The translations under genes and the position numbers were made by a program. A stretch of 34,827 nt of DNA from a virus. The stretch lies in IMG/VR virus record IMGVR_UViG_3300020430_000049, positions 1 through 34,827 of that record; one strand, given 5' to 3'. Positions 25,518 through 32,245 of the stretch are shown piece after piece (within the stretch, counting starts at the first letter, position 1; each line of letters starts with the position of its first letter). The notes beneath the pieces were generated by a model. That model did no database searches. It had not been told where the DNA came from and was given only the letters and a program-made list of their open reading frames with translations.

Positions 25518-26228
25518 TTATTCTTGTTTATTTTCTTTTTCTTCCTCAACAGATGCAAATTTATACACATCTCCTTCTCTAACAGAGATACCTGCATACT
25601 GTAATATTTTGTCAACCAAATCATTTGAATCGTCTGCTGGTAATTCAAAGTCTTGGTAATCTGCTTGACTTTGGTCGAACACGGGTGCTCCACCTGCGAT
25701 GGAACTAAATGTCCATTTTGGATCTAGGGGATACCTAATATACTGTGCCTCTATATCATTAGCGCCATTGAAAGTGTCTGGAAACACAGTCACTTTACTT
25801 GCTTGCTGAGTGTATGCAGGAAAGTTTGTAGAGGGTGCAGTTAAAAGAGAGCCGTTTAGTAATGTTATTTTTGATTGAGATACTCTTTCAGCTTCACCTT
25901 TAAATGTTCCTCCACTTGAACATAATATTTTATTAATTAAATAATAATCAGCAGGCATAGTATACACATTAGCTGCGTCTTGCGTCAGTTGTGCTGTTAC
26001 AGAAAAAGTATCAATAACTTCTTCATAACCCTTTTTTATATCTGCATAACCTGTTCCAGAAACCCTAGCGTTCTCTTCGTTTATCTGTCTGTTATAATTA
26101 TAAAAATACTCATCAAATATATCCAACTGCGCCTGTTTAGCAAACAAGTTAAAATCTGCAGGAGATATATACCCGTAGTTGTTTTTATTTATAATCGCTA
26201 ATACTGTGTTTCGTACAGAATTTATCAT
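25518..26228 (-). CDS. Head-tail connector/adaptor protein, 236 aa
   Basis: This is a probable second connector protein. The N-terminal helical part, NSVRNTVLAIINKNNYGYIS followed by ADFNLFAKQAQLDIFDEYFY, is typical of adaptor proteins found just before the ring protein in Bacteroidetes and marine phages. A middle beta region has TMPADYYLINKILC and IEAQYIRYPLDPKWTF. The acidic end (KFASVEEEKENKQE) follows an alpha-helical segment, DDSNDLVDKILQYAGISVRE. It is the first gene after a terminator and a TATCTTTG box, so it likely opens the tail operon. Assignment rests on position and recalled family pattern. Confidence 0.75.
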   Translation of the reverse strand: MINSVRNTVLAIINKNNYGYISPADFNLFAKQAQLDIFDEYFYNYNRQINEENARVSGTGYADIKKGYEEVIDTFSVTAQLTQDAANVYTMPADYYLINKILCSSGGTFKGEAERVSQSKITLLNGSLLTAPSTNFPAYTQQASKVTVFPDTFNGANDIEAQYIRYPLDPKWTFSSIAGGAPVFDQSQADYQDFELPADDSNDLVDKILQYAGISVREGDVYKFASVEEEKENKQE

Positions 26229-26247
26229 TGTACTTGAGTTTGTACAA
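26228..26247. promoter_or_regulatory. Palindrome TTGTAC-N8-GTACAA, operator candidate
   Basis: A perfect six-base inverted repeat with an eight-base spacer sits directly before the ATG of the 236-aa connector gene and overlaps the downstream end of the TATCTTTG box. Its place would let a bound dimer block transcription start, or the RNA hairpin mask the start codon. Confidence 0.4.
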
Positions 26248-26252
26248 AGATA
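26245..26252 (-). promoter_or_regulatory. TATCTTTG -7-like box for the tail operon
   Basis: The minus strand reads GTATCTTTGT, a full match to TAnnTTTG, sharing ten bases with the box before the GNAT-like gene. It is in a true intergenic gap, right after a terminator and 16 bases before the start codon. The -33 region falls in the terminator hairpin and lacks TTG. Confidence 0.55.
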
Positions 26253-26255
26253 CGC

Positions 26256-26287
26256 AAAAAAAAAGAGGCCGTTGATTTTGACCTCTT
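26256..26287 (-). terminator. Rho-independent terminator after the 248-aa gene
   Basis: On the minus strand AAGAGGTC (26287-26280) pairs with GGCCTCTT (26270-26263) over eight positions, including one G-T, with a nine-base loop. A T-tract follows directly (nine A on the plus strand, 26256-26264). It lies 20 bases after the stop of the 248-aa gene. Confidence 0.85.
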
Positions 26288-26306
26288 CTTACATATACGA
26301 TAATGT

Positions 26307-27053
26307 TTACTTGTTTTTAAGCAGTTCTTTCAAGTGTTTATAAACCTCAACACCTTCATCACTTATAAAAAAGGATGATGCCATATATATTGGGTCTTCC
26401 CCATACGGAACATTCATCAGTTTCTTTTTGTTAGATGGAGTGTTAAACCAAATCTCTTTATCTTTATTGCGTAGCGTCAAAAGATTAGCATCAAAGAATC
26501 CTTGAATCGTTGCATTCATCTTCAACGATGGGTCTCTTAGTATTTTCAAAAAGTCCTCTGGTTGACGTTTTGCAAACCTTAGTATTTCTCTTTTCAGCTC
26601 TTGTAAACTATATCTTGCAGGGTCTTTCTGAAACAAAACTCGAGATATGTTTTCTACCTGGTCTACCTCTAGCTGCCTTGCTTCAATCAACGCATCTACC
26701 TCTGTTTCTATAATTTCATTTTCCCTTGCTGCTTCAGCCTCTTTGTTTATTTCTACAAATATTCTTCCATTACCAGGATGTAAGTCTAAAAACTTTTGAA
26801 GAACCTGGTTTGTCTTCGGAACACTCAAAAAACCATTTTCAAAAACTATAGGTTCTAAAATAGCTGTATCGTCTTGTTCATCTTGAAATGGACTGTTTTG
26901 ATTTCTAGCATAACGTAAAGGTCGGTTTACACCTGACTTTTCGTCAAACCATAATAAAGGAAATCTTTGTGTGTGTCGGGATGCTAATATTAAAGATAAC
27001 GGAGCGTTTTCTTTAGTTAGCTTATAAGCTTTCGCTTTGAATGTATTTTTCAT
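26307..27053 (-). CDS. Virion-module protein of unknown role, 248 aa
   Basis: No named family is assigned, though the opening (APLSLILASRHTQRFPLLWF, then RPLRYARNQNSPFQDEQ) is one I recall from proteins beside the capsid gene in marine phages. There follow ENGFLSVPKTNQVLQKFLDL and HPGNGRIFVEINKEAEAARE, then a charged helical stretch (residues 110-180) and a C-terminal NVPYGEDPIYMASSFFISDE. There is no signal or enzyme motif. It lies between two strong terminators, so it is expressed as a single-gene unit, or by read-through from the capsid gene. A head-completion or minor capsid role is a guess. Confidence 0.75.
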   Translation of the reverse strand: MKNTFKAKAYKLTKENAPLSLILASRHTQRFPLLWFDEKSGVNRPLRYARNQNSPFQDEQDDTAILEPIVFENGFLSVPKTNQVLQKFLDLHPGNGRIFVEINKEAEAARENEIIETEVDALIEARQLEVDQVENISRVLFQKDPARYSLQELKREILRFAKRQPEDFLKILRDPSLKMNATIQGFFDANLLTLRNKDKEIWFNTPSNKKKLMNVPYGEDPIYMASSFFISDEGVEVYKHLKELLKNK

Positions 27054-27072
27054 TTAATTAGATTTAAAATTT

Positions 27073-27105
27073 AAAAATAAGAGAGGGAGACTTGCCCCCT
27101 CTCTT
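27073..27105 (-). terminator. Rho-independent terminator after the capsid gene
   Basis: On the minus strand AAGAGAGGG (27105-27097) and CCCTCTCTT (27087-27079) form a perfect nine-base stem with a nine-base loop. A then five T follow (27078-27073). It begins 10 bases after the major capsid stop, ending the head operon. Confidence 0.88.
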
Positions 27106-27115
27106 TACTTAACTA

Positions 27116-28573
27116 CTATTCTTGGAATAAGAAGAAGTTGTTAGCACCTAATGTACAAACAGCTCTTTCTGACAAGAAGTTAACTTGCATATTATCCACA
27201 TCAGTAGTAGCAGCGCCACCAGCTGATCCAGTAATCCAAGTTTTGTATCTTCTATCTTCAGTCTCAGAAGCTCTGTATCTTACATGAAGGAATGGTCTCT
27301 TAGCATTTTTACCAAGGATTTGGTCGTAAACGCTAGTTGATCCAGCTGGAACAAGTAGGCCGTTAATTCTGCCTGAACCTGCACCTGTTGGTAAACCACC
27401 TCTCATTGTAGGATCGTTAAGATATTTCCAATCTGTTTTATAGAAGTCGTAACCTCTTCTGAATCCAGAGAAACCTAAATTTAGAGCCATCTCTTCATCA
27501 TTATCAAATAGACCGTAAGAAGTACCGTTTGCACCATAAGAATTTTGTGCAGCTAGCATATCATCAATGTCGAATGAAAATTGTCTGTCGACAAATATCA
27601 CATTCTCTTCGATTGAACCTTGCTTATCTAGTCTACTGATAATAGAATCAAAATCAGCTAATGTAGTTGGGTTTCCACCGTCCCAGATATTTCCTCTTTG
27701 AGAAACTGAATAGAATATTCCATCCGAACCAGCTCCTTGAGCTCCAGCACCAGTGTTTAAACCGATTGCTGCAGTAGCACCTGATCCCACTTCAGCTGGA
27801 ACTGCCTCTATCATTGCAGTTTCCAAGTAATCATCAAATCTTAGTCTTGTTTCATGCTCAGACTTTAGATACCATAGGTATCCAGTAGCACCATCTTCAG
27901 TTGTAACTTCAATCCAACCGATTTGAGCCATGTCTGATCCATTAACAGTGTAAGTATCTTTAATGATAATAGGCTTGTTTTCAAAGATAAAGTCGTTAGC
28001 CTCTAAAGAACCAGCCATTCCTGCTGTTCCTTTTTGAAACTCTGATCCATATATAAATACAGTAACATCTGCGTTACCAGCACCTGTTCCAGCAGTTACA
28101 AGACCACCTGCTTCATAAAAAGCACAAGTGAATTGTCCTCTACCACCACCAGCATTGTCTACTGCAGTTACAACAGCTTTATTAGATCCTGAACCATCGT
28201 TTTGAACAACTACAATAGTTTGACCTACTCTAATTACTTGCTCTGCAGTAGTTGGATCTAAAGTGTCATTAACTTGGAAAGTAGCTGTATCCGCATTTAC
28301 ATTTGCAGCTGTTCCTACGTTTGTGTATTTAGTATGTAATCTACCTTGCTCTGCCCATTTAATAAGGTCAGAGTTAGTTGGCATTTCTGCCCCCACCATT
28401 CTTAAAAATGATGAGATTGTTCTATTTCCATAGCGCTCAAACTCTTTTTCATAAGTATCAGGTAGATACTGATTCAAAAAGTCAAAGTTAACTATGTAGT
28501 TTTGCGCAGTTGGAGTTCTTTCTGAACTCGGTGTCAACGCAAAAGTCGGGGTTGTTTTTACCTGTCCTGGCAT
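27116..28573 (-). CDS. Major capsid protein (HK97-type, crAss-like), 485 aa
   Basis: This is the probable major shell protein. The N-terminal QNYIVNFDFLNQYLPDTYEK and RTISSFLRMVGAEMPTNSDL with KWAEQGRLHTKY match my recollection of crAss-like and marine-phage capsid proteins. The body is balanced, without low complexity, and has beta-rich segments (FQVNDTLDPTTAEQVIRVGQ, KPIIIKDTYTVNGSDMAQIG). Length of 485 residues fits that family. It follows the scaffold gene by 19 bases and is itself followed by a strong terminator, the usual arrangement for the most abundant virion protein. The leader is A/T-only (AAAAAATTAAAATTATG), without Shine-Dalgarno. Confidence 0.85.
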   Translation of the reverse strand: MPGQVKTTPTFALTPSSERTPTAQNYIVNFDFLNQYLPDTYEKEFERYGNRTISSFLRMVGAEMPTNSDLIKWAEQGRLHTKYTNVGTAANVNADTATFQVNDTLDPTTAEQVIRVGQTIVVVQNDGSGSNKAVVTAVDNAGGGRGQFTCAFYEAGGLVTAGTGAGNADVTVFIYGSEFQKGTAGMAGSLEANDFIFENKPIIIKDTYTVNGSDMAQIGWIEVTTEDGATGYLWYLKSEHETRLRFDDYLETAMIEAVPAEVGSGATAAIGLNTGAGAQGAGSDGIFYSVSQRGNIWDGGNPTTLADFDSIISRLDKQGSIEENVIFVDRQFSFDIDDMLAAQNSYGANGTSYGLFDNDEEMALNLGFSGFRRGYDFYKTDWKYLNDPTMRGGLPTGAGSGRINGLLVPAGSTSVYDQILGKNAKRPFLHVRYRASETEDRRYKTWITGSAGGAATTDVDNMQVNFLSERAVCTLGANNFFLFQE

Positions 28574-28592
28574 AATTTTAATTTTTTAATAT

Positions 28593-29765
28593 TTAACTTC
28601 TTTTTATACTCTTAATTCTTAGTCCTCGGCTTGAAGGCTGAGAAACTGATTTAACTTTAAACCCACCTTTACTTAAAACTTCTGGTGCTTTACGCTCAGA
28701 CATATCTATATTTTTAGTCTTTCGTATAACATCTTCTGTTGCCGCTGATTTACCTTGATCATAAAAGAACTTAGCAAACCTTTCGGGGTTCATAGCTACT
28801 GCCAAAGCTTTATGGTATCCTATTGCGTCTTTTATATACCCTTTTTCATCTAAAAATTTTTGTACAAAATTCAAAGCTGTTTGTTGGGCTTTCTTCAACT
28901 CGGATGCGTTTCCAGGAGAAAAAACTAGAGATTTGTCGTCTATTTCGAATTTAAAACCTTTAAAATCGTCATTAAAAACTTCATCAGTTTTTTTAACAAA
29001 CCATTGAGATCTATATTCATTTTCCTGCTGTTGAGCTTTAGCATCTTCAAGAGACTGCCTGTAAGCTATATATTCTTCATCAACAGCGCCAGAACTTTCC
29101 CTTGACTCAAGGGGCTGCTTATACAGCTCTTGTTGATTTCTAAAGAATTTTTTTGCTTTAGCAATTTCTTTTTTCTTAGCAAGCTTTACCTTTTTAATAT
29201 CATTGGGCTCATCCACTTCTTCATCGTAGCGAAAATCATCCATCATCATATCTATATCTTCTGAATCTAAACCTTCTTCAGTTACAGAATAATATTCTCT
29301 AAGTAAAGCGTCAGGACTTAAATCAGAAAAATCTCTTTGCAATTTAGCATAGTCTCCTATTCCTCGTCCTGTTTCTTTTTTATACTTAAAGTATGCAGCA
29401 ACATCTTCTGGTAATTCTTCTGCTTTTTCCCTTTCAGTTAAAAGCTCATCCATAGATGTAATCTGCTTACCGTATCTCTTATCAATATATGAAAGAACAT
29501 CTTTGTCTTCGATTTCACGAGGTTGAGGTTCAGGAGTTTCGTCCTTAACTTCAACTTCTTGCTCGCTGACAACTTCTTTTTCGGTGGATTCTTCTTTTAC
29601 TTCTGGTTCAGAAGGTGTTTCCTCCACTTTTACTTCCTCTGTAGAACTTTCTGTTGGTTGCTCTACTTGAGTTTGTTTTTCTTCGTGCTTATCTAAAAGC
29701 TCTTTTTCTATTTCTTGTTTTGACTTTGGTTCAACGTCAGTTAGTTCTCGTACTTTTATTTCCAT
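28593..29765 (-). CDS. Scaffolding-type protein, 390 aa
   Basis: This is a probable head-assembly scaffold. The first about 95 residues are extremely acidic and disordered (KEELLDKHEEKQTQVEQP, EEVKVEETPSEPEVKEES). A helical coiled-coil core follows (KKVKLAKKKEIAKAKKFFRN), and the last about 25 residues are basic (GGFKVKSVSQPSSRGLRIKS). A short basic helix at the C-terminus is how many phage scaffolds grip the capsid protein. It lies between portal and capsid genes, the normal scaffold position. No protease motif is seen. The start is ATG 29765 with the leader TTTAATTAAATG. Confidence 0.75.
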   Translation of the reverse strand: MEIKVRELTDVEPKSKQEIEKELLDKHEEKQTQVEQPTESSTEEVKVEETPSEPEVKEESTEKEVVSEQEVEVKDETPEPQPREIEDKDVLSYIDKRYGKQITSMDELLTEREKAEELPEDVAAYFKYKKETGRGIGDYAKLQRDFSDLSPDALLREYYSVTEEGLDSEDIDMMMDDFRYDEEVDEPNDIKKVKLAKKKEIAKAKKFFRNQQELYKQPLESRESSGAVDEEYIAYRQSLEDAKAQQQENEYRSQWFVKKTDEVFNDDFKGFKFEIDDKSLVFSPGNASELKKAQQTALNFVQKFLDEKGYIKDAIGYHKALAVAMNPERFAKFFYDQGKSAATEDVIRKTKNIDMSERKAPEVLSKGGFKVKSVSQPSSRGLRIKSIKRS

Positions 29766-29781
29766 TTAATTAAATTTTATA

Positions 29782-29789
29782 CAAAGTTA
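29782..29789 (-). promoter_or_regulatory. TAACTTTG -7-like box before the scaffold gene
   Basis: The 44-base gap between portal and scaffold genes contains TTAACTTTGT on the minus strand, fitting TAnnTTTG, ending 16 bases before the ATG, the same spacing as at 26245. No -33 TTG is seen. It may boost scaffold and capsid transcription. Confidence 0.35.
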
Positions 29790-29809
29790 AATAAAAATAA
29801 AATACACTT

Positions 29810-32245
29810 TTACCTAGGTGAAAACTCGGCTAAATCAAAACCATCTAAAGAATCTTCGTTAGATTCGAAAGTTTTTGGAGGTAAATTGTTTTTACGTTGA
29901 GTTATTAGTTGTGACTGCTCACTATTAGCTTGACTAATTCTTTTGCTTTTACCTTCCTCTTTGTTTTGCTCTCTTTGATTCAAAGCAGCTTGAGTCATTC
30001 CTTGTAATTGAAGATTATATTGAAACTCCTGCTCCATAAGTTTAGACTTTAACTGAGCCTCGTTATTGTTTTTTTCTATTTCAAAAGCTATTTCCGCTTG
30101 CTTGTATTTCATTTTATACATATTCTCAGCTTCCATTTTTTGCATAGCTATTTGACCAGCTAATTCTTGAGACTGCATTTGTGACTGATTAGTTAAAGCT
30201 TGCTTTTGCATTTCATTTTTCTGATCTTGTTCTTGTTTCGCTTTTCTTTTAACTTTTAGAAGTTGATTAGCTAGTTTGATATTTTTTATTTCTCTTATAT
30301 CTATAGCATCTTCTAAATTTATATCACCTTTAGATAATGCAACTTGTATATTTTGCTCTAATCTAGCCGCTTCTTCTTCATCAGGTGCTAATTCTATAAA
30401 TACACCAAAATCATAAATATATAAATCTGAAATTTCATTTAAAATACTAACATTATATTTACCTATCTTATTAATAAAATCATCTTTAAAATCTGAAAAC
30501 TCTAAAACGTCTGCTATTCTATAAGTCAGGGCCTCTGCCAAAGACCTATATATAAATAAACTTCCGTCAAGTATATGCCTAGTGGCTGTGTTAGAATTAA
30601 GAGCGGCTAACTTTTGAACTCCAACCAAAGCGTCTGGATTTGGTGTAGAGCCATCTCTCGCTTCATTTAATCCTGTAACCGCTCTCATCATATCTAAGTA
30701 ATGATTATAATTAGCGATAAGCATTTGTGTTTTGGATGCACCAGAGTTTGAGGTTAATTGCTGAATAGGAACTCTCCCTTGATTAAATTCACCTTCTTGA
30801 GTATAGCTACGCCCAATTACACTTCCTGTTTGAAAATATAATCGTAGAGCGTCTTCTGGATTATACCCTTGACCTGTACCTAAATCCACTTCATTAAGTC
30901 CATCTGCGTCTATATAAACGCCATCTGGCACAGTTCTAGCTATAACTTGTTGTAGTTTTAGGTGGGTAATTTGAATTAAATCAGCAAAAGGTATCATTCT
31001 TCTTACTAAAGACTCTATTACACCTTTATACATTCTAGGCGCAACAGCCACATAGTTAGAAAGTGCGTGTTGAGAACTAGACTTAGGACGAACCATGTTT
31101 TTTGCAAGCTCCCATTTCAAAATAATATTTGTTCCCATTACCATAATACCATCATACCAAACATCAATCGTTTTTTCTACCTTCTCAAACTTACCCTCAT
31201 CCATCATTTCTTCTGGTGGATTAAAAGTGTCGTCCTTTTCAATCATACGGATATTATCATCCTCCATTATTTTTTTCTTATAAACCATTTTTTTGGTGGT
31301 TTTATAATTAAAATACATAAGAGTAGCTGTGTCACGATAGAATATATCGTTTTCGTAATACTGAGCGGTATTAAAATAATCATACCAATTTTGACTGTAT
31401 TTAGATATTTTTTCTAAATCATCGTTAGTTAATGTAGGATCTATTTTAACAAGTTCTGTTATTGGTACAGTTTTAATTTCACCCCAATAAAAACAATCTC
31501 TAAAGTAAGGGTCTTCAGTATAGCTGTAAACTAAGTTAGCTGGATCTACATAAGATATTTGCACACCTGCACCAGGAAGAAACTCGTGTTTTGCTACAGC
31601 TATTCCTGTAACCATCAAATCATAATCCAACCTTTTTCTTATATCGTCATAATGACTTTCTGCAAACATAGTGTCTATAGCTTCCTCTTCTGCTATTTCT
31701 ATAGCAGGTTTATAATTTAAATTCATATATAATGCAAGCTCCTCATCGTTTGCTGGTAGCTCATCGGGATTCATTATAAATGGATCAAAGCCTGTCTGCT
31801 CTTGCACGGTACTTAACACTTCTTTCGCAGCCATTTGACCCTCAATCATGTCTTGATATTTACTTCTTTTAGATTGTGAAAGAGCGTCTTGAGCGTAAGC
31901 TTTTACTTTAAACAAACGATCAGACATTCCATTAACTACAATGTCTACAAACTTTGGAATAATTGGAACAGGTGTCCAATCTAAATTCAAATAAGATAAA
32001 TCACCATCTACTGCTAATTCATTTTTGTATTTAGCAATAGCCTGCTCACCTCTTGCGTATAATCTTAATCTATTAAAATCTCTGAACTTACTATAATATC
32101 TTGCCCCATTTGTGTCTTTACGAAACCACTCATATTGAATAGCTTGTCCAATTTGAAGTCCGTATTCTTTAGTTTCTTTTTCAGCGTCTGATACGAAATA
32201 AGTGGGAAAACCTACTTCTTTAATGTTAATTGTGATTTCCTTCAT
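29810..32245 (-). CDS. Portal protein, 811 aa
   Basis: This is the probable dodecameric portal at the packaging vertex. The opening RYYSKFRDFNRLRLYARGEQ with LDWTPVPIIPKFVDIVVNGM (residues about 48-110) is typical of crAss-like portals, which are about 800 residues, as here. The central region includes YDLMVTGIAVAKHEFLPGAG and YVDPANLVYSYTEDPYFRDC, then MRAVTGLNEARDGSTPNPDA. After about residue 650 it is a Gln/Lys/Glu-rich coiled coil (QALTNQSQMQSQELAGQIAM) that probably projects as the portal barrel. The ATG overlaps the terminase stop (ATGA), giving co-translation. Confidence 0.87.
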   Translation of the reverse strand: MKEITINIKEVGFPTYFVSDAEKETKEYGLQIGQAIQYEWFRKDTNGARYYSKFRDFNRLRLYARGEQAIAKYKNELAVDGDLSYLNLDWTPVPIIPKFVDIVVNGMSDRLFKVKAYAQDALSQSKRSKYQDMIEGQMAAKEVLSTVQEQTGFDPFIMNPDELPANDEELALYMNLNYKPAIEIAEEEAIDTMFAESHYDDIRKRLDYDLMVTGIAVAKHEFLPGAGVQISYVDPANLVYSYTEDPYFRDCFYWGEIKTVPITELVKIDPTLTNDDLEKISKYSQNWYDYFNTAQYYENDIFYRDTATLMYFNYKTTKKMVYKKKIMEDDNIRMIEKDDTFNPPEEMMDEGKFEKVEKTIDVWYDGIMVMGTNIILKWELAKNMVRPKSSSQHALSNYVAVAPRMYKGVIESLVRRMIPFADLIQITHLKLQQVIARTVPDGVYIDADGLNEVDLGTGQGYNPEDALRLYFQTGSVIGRSYTQEGEFNQGRVPIQQLTSNSGASKTQMLIANYNHYLDMMRAVTGLNEARDGSTPNPDALVGVQKLAALNSNTATRHILDGSLFIYRSLAEALTYRIADVLEFSDFKDDFINKIGKYNVSILNEISDLYIYDFGVFIELAPDEEEAARLEQNIQVALSKGDINLEDAIDIREIKNIKLANQLLKVKRKAKQEQDQKNEMQKQALTNQSQMQSQELAGQIAMQKMEAENMYKMKYKQAEIAFEIEKNNNEAQLKSKLMEQEFQYNLQLQGMTQAALNQREQNKEEGKSKRISQANSEQSQLITQRKNNLPPKTFESNEDSLDGFDLAEFSPR

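Noticed and set aside
31067-31417. 116-codon plus-strand frame opposite the portal gene
   Set aside because: The translation is dominated by Ile, Phe and His runs mirroring the portal codons; no conserved motif and no independent gene signals.
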